From Desulfovibrio desulfuricans (GTDB lineage Bacteria > Desulfobacterota > Desulfovibrionia > Desulfovibrionales > Desulfovibrionaceae), in contig NZ_CP036295.1 of NCBI RefSeq assembly GCF_004801255.1, positions 929,001 through 993,000 on the forward strand: DNA of 64,000 nucleotides. Reading direction: 5' to 3'. Positions 17,342-25,430 of the stretch are shown in pieces. The first letter of the stretch is position 1; each line of letters begins with the position of its first letter. The notes under the pieces are model-generated. The model worked only from the letters and a program-made list of their open reading frames with translations. It did not search any database and had not been told where the DNA came from. The translations under genes were made by a program, and so were the position numbers.

Positions 17342-17932
17342 TCAGCGCGCGGCAATCCAGGGGTCTTCCGTAGGGCGGTCGCTGCGCTCCGAGGCGGCGG
17401 CGCTGCGGGCCGGGGGAAGGCTGTCGGCATAGAGCTGCTCCAGCTCGGCGGCCTTCTGACTGCTGCCCTTGAGCAGCGGCGCGGCGATGAGGGCCGCCAG
17501 TTTGCGCGAGAGCATGTGCGCAAACAGGTCGTCAAACAGGCGGCTGTTGCGCACATCCTCGGTGTACAGGGCGAGGGCGCGCGCCGCGTCGGTAAGCAGC
17601 AGCGAGCCGTCGCCAGCCGCGTTCTGGGCCAGGCAAAAGGGACGGGAGGCGATACCCTCGTGGCGCACCTCATGCACCTTGAGGCAGTCGTCGGGCAGGG
17701 CGTAGGCAAAGCGAAATTCCGGTGCGTAGCCGTCGGGCAGCGGCACAAGGGGCATCCAGGCCCGGCGCTGGGCAAAGCTCCAGGGAAAATCCCGCAGCAC
17801 CTGCCGCCTGGCGGAATCCCAGTACAGGCGGCACTGCAGGGCTTCGGGCGTATTTTCCTGCTCGGAGGCAACGCTGCGCGTACCCAAAAAACCAAGCGCC
17901 CGGTTCCACACGCTTATCTGGCTGATGGTCAT
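17342..17932 (-). CDS. Phage tail tubular protein A-like (adaptor/gatekeeper)
   Basis: The protein has 196 aa. I chose the ATG at 17932 (AGGA upstream) over a TTG 33 nt earlier. The opening TISQISVWNRALGFLGTRSV, followed by CRLYWDSARRQVLRDFPWSFAQRRAWMPL and FAYALPDDCLKVHEVR, is characteristic of T7 gp11-like adaptors that sit between portal and nozzle in short-tailed phages. The length (~195 aa) matches the family. Its position between the head genes and the fibre/nozzle genes agrees. The last ~45 residues are helical and Ala/Ser-rich. Confidence 0.8.
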   Translation of the reverse strand: MTISQISVWNRALGFLGTRSVASEQENTPEALQCRLYWDSARRQVLRDFPWSFAQRRAWMPLVPLPDGYAPEFRFAYALPDDCLKVHEVRHEGIASRPFCLAQNAAGDGSLLLTDAARALALYTEDVRNSRLFDDLFAHMLSRKLAALIAAPLLKGSSQKAAELEQLYADSLPPARSAAASERSDRPTEDPWIAAR

Positions 17933-17960
17933 AACGAATCCTGTGCTGAAGTGGGATGAC

Positions 17961-18001
17961 CGCAAACCTTCCGGGAGGCAGACCAGCCCGGAAGGTTTGC
18001 G
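17961..18001. repeat. 15-bp perfect hairpin between cement and tail genes
   Basis: Arms 17961-17975 and 17987-18001 (CGCAAACCTTCCGGG / CCCGGAAGGTTTGCG) pair perfectly around an 11-nt loop. There is no T-run on either strand, so it is more likely an RNA-processing or stability hairpin than a standard terminator. It would partly separate expression of abundant head proteins from tail proteins. Confidence 0.75.
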
Positions 18002-18034
18002 AAGGCGCGAGAGCAGGCTACCGCCTGCGGAAGG

Positions 18035-18478
18035 CTAGCCTGCCATGATGGCGGGCTCGTAGGGCAGGTCTTCCTCACGGGTAAGGGCGGCAAAGATGCG
18101 CCCGGCGCTGACGGTTTTGCCCACTACCGGGGTAAGGGTAAATGAAAGCCGCAGCCAGCCGCGCCGCGCGCCCTGAGGCAAAAAGCGCAGGTAGGGGCGG
18201 GCGCCCAGGGCAAGGCCCGGAGCTTCAGCCGTGTTGGCGATGGTCACGCTGGCGTCGGCAACGGCGGTCCAGGGGCCGTCGGCGCTGTCGGACTGCTCCA
18301 TGCTGATGGTCAGGCCCTGCGTCTCTGCGGGCAAGAATGCCTCGGTGACAGACAGGCGCAGGGGTATGGGTTCCATGCGGCCCGGAATTTTAAGGCCGGT
18401 GAGGGGCACAGGGTTGCCTGCGGCGTTGGCGGTAAGGGGGCCTTCAAAAAAAACGCTGTTGCGGTCAATGATGGACAT
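18035..18478 (-). CDS. Capsid cement/decoration protein, Bbp16-like
   Basis: The protein has 147 aa. It sits directly downstream of the major capsid gene. DRNSVFFEGPLTANAAGNPVPL at the N-terminus and a beta-rich body ending in a small C-terminal strand pattern (RRGWLRLSFTLTPVVGKTVSAGRIFAAL) recall the Bbp16 family of capsid cement proteins from BPP-1-like podoviruses, which clamp the lattice of the mature head. The call rests on position plus partial pattern recall. The ATG at 18478 has AAAGGAGCCACC in front. Confidence 0.6.
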   Translation of the reverse strand: MSIIDRNSVFFEGPLTANAAGNPVPLTGLKIPGRMEPIPLRLSVTEAFLPAETQGLTISMEQSDSADGPWTAVADASVTIANTAEAPGLALGARPYLRFLPQGARRGWLRLSFTLTPVVGKTVSAGRIFAALTREEDLPYEPAIMAG

Positions 18479-18537
18479 GGTGGCTCCTTTGACTGACGTT
18501 TGGGTAAAAATTGGGGGCCGAAAGCGTGATGTTTTGC

Positions 18538-18566
18538 GGGGCAGAGGCTCTGGAAACCTCTGCCCC
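18538..18566. repeat. 10-bp hairpin between capsid and cement genes
   Basis: Arms GGGGCAGAGG (18538-18547) and CCTCTGCCCC (18557-18566) pair around a 9-nt loop. No T-run follows on the minus strand. Together with the hairpin at 17961-18001 it brackets the cement gene, which suggests transcript processing or 3-prime-end protection of head-gene mRNAs. Confidence 0.7.
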
Positions 18567-18583
18567 CGCTCATGACCCGTGCG

Positions 18584-19573
18584 CTACAGCACGGCCTCGC
18601 TGGAGAGAATGGCGTCGCACTGGCGCACAGGCCGGCCATGCAGCACGGGCACGGCCTTAGAGTCGAAAAATTCGCCGTACTGCAGCTGCACGTTGCCCGC
18701 GTCGGAATTCTGCAGCTCAAGGGCGGTGAGCACGTCGGCATTGGCGTACCACACGGCCTTTTGGCGCAAATGCTGGGGCATGAGGTTTTTGGCTTCGATG
18801 GTCAGCTTTTGCAGATCCACAAATCCGCTCTGCCCCTTGCGTTTGCCAAGCGCGGACACCGGCAGGTTGGCAATGCGCACGATGCCGCGCCAGTCGCGCA
18901 CCGCAAGGCCGCAGCGCCAGTTGTACTTGTCGCCCACCACCTGATATTTGCGGCCATCCGGGTCCTGGGCCATGTAGGTTTTGAGGTCTTCGTGCGAGAG
19001 GCCGCCGTTGCTCTCCTTGGGGTAGATGCCGTGCACCGACTGCGCACCCCACGAAATAAGCCACAGCGAGGTGCAGCCGTCGGCGTCGCGCCCGCCAGCA
19101 TCAAGCACGTTTTTGGCGTCTTGCGCCGGATAGCGCATGGAAAGACCGTTGAATTCGTCGGGGTTGATGTTGCTGTTGCCATAAAACAGCGTGGTGGCGA
19201 CCTTCTGGCGCATGGCCTCGGCAAAGGCCACGCCCTCGCTCATGCGAAATACCTTGTCGCGGCTGCCGTAGAGGCGCAGCTCTTCCACGTCCAGCTCCAT
19301 GATGGCCTCAAGGATGCCGCAGCCTTCCTTGACCTGGCTCCACTGCGACTTGGAGGGCGGCGTGCCCTGATAGAGCCTGCGCCAGTAAACTTCGGGCAGG
19401 CCTGTGCGGATGCGGGTGAGGTGGCCGTCGCTCTGGTTCGATTCCATCCAGAGCACATCGTCCATGATGTCGTTGGTCTTGTTCATCAGCTCGATGATCT
19501 GCCCGGCCTTGTCGCCGCGGTAGAACTGTTCCATTTCAGCCAGGGACACCACCAAACCCATGGAATTAGCCAT
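18584..19573 (-). CDS. Major capsid protein (BPP-1 Bbp17-like)
   Basis: The protein has 329 aa. I chose the ATG at 19573 behind GAGGG; the 10-codon longer reading lacks a site. Residues 1-70 (SLAEMEQFYRGDKAGQIIELMNKTNDIMDDVLWMESN...HLTRIRTGLPEVYWRRLYQG) match the conserved N-terminal part of podovirus major capsid proteins of the BPP-1 type (HK97 fold). Further support is the spine-helix and P-domain-like spacing and the place directly after the scaffold gene. It would form the icosahedral head. No obvious truncation is present. Confidence 0.85.
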   Translation of the reverse strand: MANSMGLVVSLAEMEQFYRGDKAGQIIELMNKTNDIMDDVLWMESNQSDGHLTRIRTGLPEVYWRRLYQGTPPSKSQWSQVKEGCGILEAIMELDVEELRLYGSRDKVFRMSEGVAFAEAMRQKVATTLFYGNSNINPDEFNGLSMRYPAQDAKNVLDAGGRDADGCTSLWLISWGAQSVHGIYPKESNGGLSHEDLKTYMAQDPDGRKYQVVGDKYNWRCGLAVRDWRGIVRIANLPVSALGKRKGQSGFVDLQKLTIEAKNLMPQHLRQKAVWYANADVLTALELQNSDAGNVQLQYGEFFDSKAVPVLHGRPVRQCDAILSSEAVL

Positions 19574-19640
19574 AATACCCTCGTGTGTTAGTGCTTTTTG
19601 CAATGTGCGTCAGTGAAAGCCGCGTTGCGGCGGGTACTGC

Positions 19641-20168
19641 TCAGGCCCTGCCGTTGCGCGAGCTCCAGCCCGCGTACATGCGCTCCTCAAGCGGCGGCAT
19701 GCCGCCGCCCGCCTGCCCCTGCACCAGCCCGTCCTCCATGAGGGCGTCGGCAAGGCGGTTGAAAAATCGCAGCACGTCGGGGTTGTTGCCGTAGCCCGTC
19801 TGCTCCAGCAGCTGACCAATGCGTTTGCCCTCGTCAAAGCGGTCAAGGGCAAGCTGGGCGCGGGCAACAGTTGCGGGCAGGTTTGCGCCGCCCAGCTGCG
19901 GGTCTTCCGTGACCTCCTTGCGCCACTGGCCGAGCTGTTGTTGCCAGTGCTGCCGCTGGCTGGCCTCGTGCTCGCGCAGGCGCAGGGCAAAGGGGTCCTC
20001 CTGCGGGGGCTCCTGGCCGGGGGTTGCCTCGCCTTGGGGCGGGGTCTGCTGCGCTGGTGCGGGTGCGGAAGCGTTGCTGGCGCTGTTGTCCGCCGTTTCA
20101 TGTTGCGTGTCGCCCGCCGGGGCAGTGTCGCCCTGGGGCATGGCAAGGTCAGAAGGTGCTGAGATCAT
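19641..20168 (-). CDS. Phage scaffold-like protein
   Basis: The protein has 175 aa and starts at ATG 20168 behind AAGGAG, overlapping the upstream gene by 20 nt. The N-terminal half is Ala/Pro/Gln/Glu-rich and probably disordered (GDTAPAGDTQHETADNSASNASAPAPAQQ). The C-terminal half is helical and charged (FALRLREHEASQRQHWQQQLGQWRKEVTEDPQLGG...FDEGKRIGQLLEQTGYGNNPDVLRFFNRLADALMEDGLV). The segment NPDVLRFFNRLADALMEDG is common in phage capsid scaffolds. Its place just before the major capsid gene fits. A maturation protease is not seen. Confidence 0.7.
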   Translation of the reverse strand: MISAPSDLAMPQGDTAPAGDTQHETADNSASNASAPAPAQQTPPQGEATPGQEPPQEDPFALRLREHEASQRQHWQQQLGQWRKEVTEDPQLGGANLPATVARAQLALDRFDEGKRIGQLLEQTGYGNNPDVLRFFNRLADALMEDGLVQGQAGGGMPPLEERMYAGWSSRNGRA

Positions 20169-20505
20169 GTGCGTCGTTCTCCTTGGTTTGCAGCAGTAAG
20201 GGGAGGTGGCCGGGGTTGGCCTGTTGCAGCAGCCGCATAAGGCGCATGCCCACCATGCGGCGGCCCTCGGTATAAAAAAGTCGGGCGCTTTCCGCCTGCT
20301 GGGGCGCGTCGCCCACATCCTCGGCGTAAAAGTTGCGGCACAGATGCAGCAGCCAGCGCAGCAGCAGACGGCCCTGAGGCGTGTCCATAAGCCCGTCCAC
20401 CGCCATGCGCATGGCGCGGTCGAGGGCGACGGCCTGACTGGCTGGCTTTGAGGGATTTTTCGCCTGTTCGTATGGGGCAAAAACGTCCATCAGGGGGGCA
20501 TCCAT
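20149..20505 (-). CDS. Bbp19-like phage protein
   Basis: The protein has 118 aa and starts at ATG 20505 behind AAAAGGAG, with a 1-nt overlap with the portal stop (TGATG). It contains DTPQGRLLLRWLLHLCRNFYAEDV and a downstream LFYTEGRRMVGMRLMRLLQQA, the pattern of a small protein found between portal and scaffold in BPP-1-like phages (Bbp19). The biochemical role is not known to me; it may be a head-assembly factor. It is all-helical by appearance. Confidence 0.6.
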   Translation of the reverse strand: MDAPLMDVFAPYEQAKNPSKPASQAVALDRAMRMAVDGLMDTPQGRLLLRWLLHLCRNFYAEDVGDAPQQAESARLFYTEGRRMVGMRLMRLLQQANPGHLPLLLQTKENDAHDLSTF

Positions 20506-22385
20506 CAGCAGCTCCTTTTGGGCTGGAGCTCATGCCCGGCCCCCGGTGCGGGGGGGGTAGCCAAAGCATTTTTTCTGAAGGCTGGCGGTTCAGGCCGCGC
20601 CTGCTGCGCAGGGGCATCCTTAGTGGCATCATGCGCGGCAGAGCCCGGCCATGCGCGGCGCAGCAGCCGCGCAAGAGCGTCAAGCACGCTGCCCTGGCTG
20701 CCATCGGGGCCGGTCAGCGTGCTTTGTGAAAGCTCGCGCACCATGCCCACGCCTTTTTCCACAGCCTGGGTTACTGCCTGCGCCTGCGCGGCCTCGGCCC
20801 GGGCGTTACGCAGCTGCGCGCGTTCCTCCGCCGAGCGCGTGAGGCTCACGGGCAGGCCAAGGCTTTCGGCATAATTGTCCAGCAGGTGATCGACGTTGAG
20901 GGTGTCCAGGGCTTCCGGCCAGGCAGCCGAAGCCCTGAGTGTAAGGGCCAGGTACTGATCCGCCGCGCTGATGCCCACGAGCTTTTGCGCCTGGGCCAGC
21001 AGCGACACAAACTCCACCCTCAGGCGACGGCCAGCCAGTTCCGGCGGGCAGGGGGGCAGCATGTCGAGGTCGCGCATGCACTCAAAGGTGCGGTCCATCA
21101 GCGGGATAAACAGCTCGTCGTGCAGGCGTTCCAGCACCGGCCCCACAAGAATGAGTTTTTCTTCTTCCCTGGCGGCTATTTCGCTGGCGGTAACGCCGCT
21201 GCGCCCGTCCAGAATGAGCTTGAACAGATCGTTGTAGAGCCCCTTGCGTATTTGGTCCTGCACCGATTCCATGGCCTTGCGGGCTGTGGCCAGATCGGGG
21301 TTGATCTGCAGCAGGGGCGTGGCCGCCTGGGGGCTTTGCCCCGGTGCGCTGTCCACATAGTTGACGCCGCCGGGCGTCAGGTCGAGACCCACGGAGCGCA
21401 AGCCTGCCGCCACGCTCATGGGCGGGTCCACGGACTTGTGGATGGCCTTGAGCGTTGTGACGCCCATCTGCTGCAGCATGCGGCAGTCGGGCAGGGAGTC
21501 CATGGCGGGCGAGCGCCCGTACACGTCGTTGCCCGCCACGTCCCAGCGCGGCCCAAAACCGGGAAACGACCGAAAACCCGAAACCCGCAGAGCCTGACGG
21601 TTGCCGTCGCGCCCTTCCAGCCAGTAGACCGAGGCCACGGGCATGCGGGCCGGGTCTTGCTGCGATAGGCGCTCAATTTCGCGCGGGTATACCGCCTGGA
21701 TGACGTTGCGCCTTTCTTCGGGATTACGCCGCGCCGCCTCCCTCAGGGTGTCGGGCATGGCCTCGGGGCCGAATGCCTGGGTGATCTGGCGCAGGGTCAT
21801 GGCGCTACGGCGAAAAACCGTATCCACCCTGCGCGCGGCGTCGCAGTCGAGGGCGTATTCACCGGCGCACAGAGGGATAAATCGAAATCCATGCACGGGG
21901 TCGGCCAGTTCAAAAACAAAGGCGGTGCCAAAGGTGCCCAGCTCTCCGTACAGGGTGTGCATGGCGTTGTAGAAGTTGGAACGCTGAAAAACCGAGCGCA
22001 TGCGCGTGGCGACTTCGTCGAGCCATGCCTGACCCGCACGGCTGCGGGCAAGCTCCACATCATCAAGGCTCAGGCGAAACCACGGGCGCGCGGGGCTGGT
22101 CAGCCCGCCCTGCAGGCCAGCCGCCAGAGTGCGCATGGCCAGAATGCCCGTGGCGTCCACAAGCCCCCGGTTGAGCATGGGGCCTTCTTCCGTCGCATCC
22201 GTCTGCGGGTTGAGCCGGCAGCGGGTGGGCAAAAAATGGTCCGCCAGACTTTGCCATGCTGCGTCCCATGGGGCGCGGCGCTGCAGCAGGGCATCGTGAC
22301 GGCGCGACAACGCCTGCACGTCCTCTGGGTTTTGGTCTGCTGTCCGGGCGTCCGGCTTTGCCGCAATATCGGGCGAGTCGGTCAT
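20505..22385 (-). CDS. Phage portal (head-to-tail connector) protein
   Basis: The protein has 626 aa. The start is ATG 22385, 1 nt after the previous stop; the longer reading has no site. PWDAAWQSLADHFLPTRCRLNP, AAGLQGGLTSPARPWFRLSL and YGRSPAMDSLPDCRMLQQMGVTTLKAIHKSVDPPM are hallmarks of podovirus head-tail connectors (T7 gp8 / BPP-1 type). The dodecameric portal is the channel for DNA packaging and ejection. The C-terminal ~90 residues are Ala/Pro-rich and probably flexible. Gene order large terminase - small proteins - portal - scaffold is standard. Confidence 0.9.
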   Translation of the reverse strand: MTDSPDIAAKPDARTADQNPEDVQALSRRHDALLQRRAPWDAAWQSLADHFLPTRCRLNPQTDATEEGPMLNRGLVDATGILAMRTLAAGLQGGLTSPARPWFRLSLDDVELARSRAGQAWLDEVATRMRSVFQRSNFYNAMHTLYGELGTFGTAFVFELADPVHGFRFIPLCAGEYALDCDAARRVDTVFRRSAMTLRQITQAFGPEAMPDTLREAARRNPEERRNVIQAVYPREIERLSQQDPARMPVASVYWLEGRDGNRQALRVSGFRSFPGFGPRWDVAGNDVYGRSPAMDSLPDCRMLQQMGVTTLKAIHKSVDPPMSVAAGLRSVGLDLTPGGVNYVDSAPGQSPQAATPLLQINPDLATARKAMESVQDQIRKGLYNDLFKLILDGRSGVTASEIAAREEEKLILVGPVLERLHDELFIPLMDRTFECMRDLDMLPPCPPELAGRRLRVEFVSLLAQAQKLVGISAADQYLALTLRASAAWPEALDTLNVDHLLDNYAESLGLPVSLTRSAEERAQLRNARAEAAQAQAVTQAVEKGVGMVRELSQSTLTGPDGSQGSVLDALARLLRRAWPGSAAHDATKDAPAQQARPEPPAFRKNALATPPAPGAGHELQPKRSC

Positions 22386-22386
22386 A

Positions 22387-22596
22387 TTACTGCCCCAGCA
22401 GGGTTTTGGTGGTGGCGTCTCCACGGCTGAGCGGGCTTGTGTACACCGAGCCGTTGATGCCTGCGGCCTTGGCGGCCTTGTCCTTCTGGTTTTGACGCGC
22501 CGCCGAGGCGGCCTCGGTTACGGGTTTTTCCACTTCCGGTTTGGGCACGGGCGCAACTGCGGGCACGTCGGGCGTGCCGCCTCCTCCAAATCCCAT
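22387..22596 (-). CDS. Small Gly/Pro/Ala-rich phage head protein
   Basis: The protein has 69 aa and starts at ATG 22596 behind AAGGAG. The N-terminus GFGGGGTPDVPAVAPVPKPEVE is flexible; a helical middle part (AASAARQNQKDKAAKAAG) follows. Similar short proteins sit just upstream of the portal in many podovirus-type prophages, but I know no assigned function. It is too short for firm homology by eye. Confidence 0.6.
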   Translation of the reverse strand: MGFGGGGTPDVPAVAPVPKPEVEKPVTEAASAARQNQKDKAAKAAGINGSVYTSPLSRGDATTKTLLGQ

Positions 22597-22612
22597 GATA
22601 GGCTCCTTGCGG

Positions 22613-23167
22613 CTAAGGTTGTTGAAGATCACAGTCGTCGGCTGCTGTCAGATATTGCGGCGTGCAGAGCACCAGCATGCCGTCGACCCACGACCTTTTG
22701 CGGGCGTGCAGACATGCTCCGGGCAAGCGCCCCAGCAGGCGAAAACCGCAGCTTTCGGCCAGACGCCACGCGTGGCGGTTGGGGGCGGGGCACAGACCCA
22801 TGACGGCAGAGCAGTCAAGGTGCTCAAAGGCCCAGCCCAGAACTCCGCGAGCCATGGGGACAGCCAGACCCGCCGTCTGGCGGAAGGTCGTGAAGTCAAA
22901 TTCCCACACCCGCCCGCGCCGGGGGCTGAACATGGCGCAGGCCAGCAGGTGCGCTGGATCTGCAGGGGTTGCGGCGGTCTGCCCCCTGACAGTGGCGTAA
23001 CAACCCGCCAGTACGCCGCGCGTGGGTGCGGTAATGTCCTGCCATTGAGCAAGCGAGGGGCTGGCCAGGGAACTCATGGCGCAGGCTGTGAGCCCCTCGG
23101 CCTGCATGCGGAGAAACACCGCGTCGCGGGCGGGTTGATCCGCAATGGGCGCGTAGCAAAAGCGCAT
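22613..23167 (-). CDS. Phage GNAT-like acyltransferase (second copy)
   Basis: The protein has 184 aa and starts at ATG 23167 behind GGAGG, overlapping the terminase stop by 1 nt (TGATG). Features of a GNAT fold include a central strand (WEFDFTTF), then MARGVLGWAFEHLDCSAVMGLCPAPNRHAWRLAESCGFRLLGRLPG. The last part is the classic neighbour-loop (N-xx-A-xxL-AE-x-xGF) of acetyltransferases. It is a separate protein from the GNAT-like gene at 12.4-13.0 kb. Substrate unknown; it could modify a virion or host protein. Confidence 0.65.
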   Translation of the reverse strand: MRFCYAPIADQPARDAVFLRMQAEGLTACAMSSLASPSLAQWQDITAPTRGVLAGCYATVRGQTAATPADPAHLLACAMFSPRRGRVWEFDFTTFRQTAGLAVPMARGVLGWAFEHLDCSAVMGLCPAPNRHAWRLAESCGFRLLGRLPGACLHARKRSWVDGMLVLCTPQYLTAADDCDLQQP

Positions 23168-24528
23168 CAGTTGCCTCCAAAAAAATCATAATTGGTGCGG
23201 GCGCGGCGAGCGCCGGGGGCTACCTCCTGCTGCGGGCGAAAACCAGTGACGGCATAGCGCAGGGCGTCCGCCGCGTGGCTGGCCCAGTCGTGCAGAGGGC
23301 CAGAACCCGCCTGCTCGCCCTGGGCCGCGCCAGCCCGCCAGCGGCGCCGGTAAGCACGCAGGGCCTTGAGCCCCCGGGCGCAGGCCGCCGCATCAAACCA
23401 GAATCGCGGCAACTGCCTGCGCAGGGCGTCTATGCCGTCGGCCAGCGACAGTGCCGGAGCCATGGTAAAACGGATGCCCAGCCGGGCGGCGCTCTCCCAC
23501 CTGCTCTGGCCCGTACCCAGCTCGCGCACGCGGATGTCGTGCGGGGCAATGTGCGTGCCGTACACAAATCCCCGTCCGGCAAGGCCGCCCTCCGCAGTCA
23601 GCTGCGTCCCGGCCCCATCCGCCGGGCGGGCCTTGGCGGCCAGCACCTGCGCATAGTGGGACAGGCCCTCGCCCGAAGCCTCGTAATAGTCTATGATGCG
23701 CCAGCAGCCCGAAGGCTCGACCTGAAAAAACCAGATGGCCGTGGCGTCATCCATGCCCAGATCCCAGGCGGTGTGCACGGGCAGCTCCGGCGTGCAGGGC
23801 AGAGGGCGGATGCGCCCCTCGCGCTCCGCAGCATCGAGCAGGGGAGCGTAGTAGGCCCCGCGCACGGCTGCGGCAAACGAGCACTCGAATTCCTGCAGGT
23901 ATTCGGCTTCATCCATGCCCCGGCGGGCAGCCGCCAGCTCGCTTGCGGGCAGGTAGCCCGTTTCGGAAGCGGGAAAGCGAAACCGCGACCACAGTCCTTC
24001 GGTATCCGCGCCAGCCTGCTGCCACACGTCGTAGAGCAGGTTGTCCGTGCCCTGGGGCGTGCCGCAAAACAGCGCCCGGCCCTGACGGTCGGCCAGCATG
24101 GGGCGCAGCACCTGCGTCCAGACCTGCCGGGGCATATCTGCCGGTTCGTCCAGCACCAGATCGTCCAGATACAGACCGCGCAGGGCCTGTGCGTTTTCCG
24201 TGCCCAGCAGGCGGATGCGTCCGCCTGTGGGCAGCACGCAGGCGAGCTCGCTTTCGAGAAATCGCGTGCCTGGCACGGCCCCGGCAAAGCGTTTGCAGTA
24301 ATCCCATGCCACAGCCTTGGCCTGCCCCAGAAAGGGCGCGGCATAGGCAGCGCGCCAGTCGTCCCGGCCCACGCGTAAAGCCTGGCGCACAAGGTCATTG
24401 ATCGCGGCCACGGTTTTGCCAAAGCGCCTGTGGCAGAGCAGCACGCAAAAGCGTGAACGCTCCTCGTGAAAGCGCCATTGCAGCGGCCGGGGGCTGTAGG
24501 GGATGACGTGCGGTTCTGGCTGGGACAT
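23167..24528 (-). CDS. Phage terminase large subunit
   Basis: The protein has 453 aa. The ATPase domain has a Walker A-like RRFGKT (~34-39) after a short N-terminal arm, then Walker B LYLDDLVLDE (~119-128) and a coupling motif (LFCGTPQGTDNLLYD). The C-terminal RNase-H-like nuclease carries HTAWDLGMDDATAIWFF and a late HDWASHAADALRYAV acidic motif. This is the headful- or cos-cutting packaging motor that docks on the portal. All motifs look intact, so the cluster should still be able to package DNA. The start ATG 24528 has AAGGGTG upstream. Confidence 0.92.
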   Translation of the reverse strand: MSQPEPHVIPYSPRPLQWRFHEERSRFCVLLCHRRFGKTVAAINDLVRQALRVGRDDWRAAYAAPFLGQAKAVAWDYCKRFAGAVPGTRFLESELACVLPTGGRIRLLGTENAQALRGLYLDDLVLDEPADMPRQVWTQVLRPMLADRQGRALFCGTPQGTDNLLYDVWQQAGADTEGLWSRFRFPASETGYLPASELAAARRGMDEAEYLQEFECSFAAAVRGAYYAPLLDAAEREGRIRPLPCTPELPVHTAWDLGMDDATAIWFFQVEPSGCWRIIDYYEASGEGLSHYAQVLAAKARPADGAGTQLTAEGGLAGRGFVYGTHIAPHDIRVRELGTGQSRWESAARLGIRFTMAPALSLADGIDALRRQLPRFWFDAAACARGLKALRAYRRRWRAGAAQGEQAGSGPLHDWASHAADALRYAVTGFRPQQEVAPGARRARTNYDFFGGN

Positions 24529-24540
24529 GGAATAGCACCC

Positions 24541-24966
24541 TTATAACGTTGCAGGTAAAACTGGCTGCGCGGGCTGGTTGTGTCGCGTGTTGGCGCCGTC
24601 TGGCTGGTTGTTGGCCGCGTGGCTGGCGGTGCGTTTTGTTGTTTGCCCGGCTTTGCGCCCGGCGGTGCGTTTTGTTGTTTGCCCGGCTTTGCGCCCGGCC
24701 TTTTGCGATGCGTGGGGCAGTCTGCCGGACGCGGCGCAGGGCGGCCCGCCCCACACGACCACCATGCGGGGCTCGGCTTCGGTTGGTTCGTCGTCGCGCA
24801 GCGAGCGCAATATCGCGTGCAATTCTTTAATTTCTTTAACAATATCTATGCTTTTTTCTGCAATGTCGGCGGCGCTGAGCGTGCGGGTAAGCAGATCGAG
24901 CCGTTGCTCCAGGCTGTCCAGCAGGGGCATGTTGCGCGCGGCCGCTCTGCGTTTGACGGAGGGCAT
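24541..24966 (-). CDS. Candidate terminase small subunit with duplicated basic tail
   Basis: The protein has 141 aa and sits directly before the large subunit. Residues ~12-62 form a helical, coiled-coil-like core (LLDSLEQRLDLLTRTLSAADIAEKSIDIVKEIKELHAILRSL). The C-terminal ~55 residues are basic and disordered and include a perfect 12-residue duplication (GRKAGQTTKRTA twice) encoded by a 36-bp tandem repeat. A classical HTH DNA-binding region is not obvious. The name is therefore based on position and coiled-coil core. Start ATG 24966 overlaps the previous stop by 1 nt, with GGAGG in front. Confidence 0.5.
   Translation of the reverse strand: MPSVKRRAAARNMPLLDSLEQRLDLLTRTLSAADIAEKSIDIVKEIKELHAILRSLRDDEPTEAEPRMVVVWGGPPCAASGRLPHASQKAGRKAGQTTKRTAGRKAGQTTKRTASHAANNQPDGANTRHNQPAQPVLPATL
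24625..24696. repeat. 36-bp tandem repeat, two perfect copies
   Basis: Units 24625-24660 and 24661-24696 are identical. They lie in the C-terminal part of the candidate small terminase and encode the GRKAGQTTKRTA duplication. The perfect identity suggests a recent duplication or ongoing repeat-number change. Confidence 0.95.
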
Positions 24967-25376
24967 CAGTTGCAGCCTCCCGTTGCATCCACGCCCGCAC
25001 GGCAGCCGTACTGCACGCCTACCTGGGGGGTATGGTTCTGGCGGTCTTCGTGTCGGTCAAAGGTGTGCTCGAGGCGTTCGAGCAGGCGATCGAGACCCGA
25101 AATGCGGGCGTTGAGGGCCTGCATTTCGCCGCGCAGGGCCGCCAGCTCGTTTTGCAGGCCAGCCATGTCGGCAGTGCCGGGGGCGAGGCGCAGGTGTTGC
25201 TCAAGCGCGTCGAGCCTGCGGGCTGAGGCGGCCTCGCGCCGGGCGTCGCGCTGCACGTGCAGCGAATAGTCGTCGGCGCGCACAAAGGCCCGCCTCAGGC
25301 TCCACAGCGCCCAGGCAAACAGCCCCTGCACGAGCAGCACAAGCAGGCTTGCCCCGGTGGAAGAAAAAATGTCCAT
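24966..25376 (-). CDS. DUF2730-like membrane-anchored coiled-coil phage protein
   Basis: The protein has 136 aa, with one N-terminal transmembrane helix (~10-28), a basic segment and a long coiled coil (~45-110: LDALEQHLRL...LQNELAALRGEMQALNARISGLDRLLERLEHTF). DUF2730-like proteins sit between lysis and terminase genes in Mu-like phages and have no firmly known role; a spanin-like or packaging-related role is possible. It follows the holin and precedes the candidate small terminase with a 1-nt overlap. Confidence 0.6.
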   Translation of the reverse strand: MDIFSSTGASLLVLLVQGLFAWALWSLRRAFVRADDYSLHVQRDARREAASARRLDALEQHLRLAPGTADMAGLQNELAALRGEMQALNARISGLDRLLERLEHTFDRHEDRQNHTPQVGVQYGCRAGVDATGGCN

Positions 25377-25430
25377 GGTCAGCTAACCTCCAAACCAGTC
25401 GGGTGCGGTCAAAGGGCGGTCTGGGGGCGG

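Noticed and set aside
24625..24696. Possible CRISPR-like repeat
   Set aside because: Two adjacent units with no spacer inside a coding gene; a simple tandem duplication.
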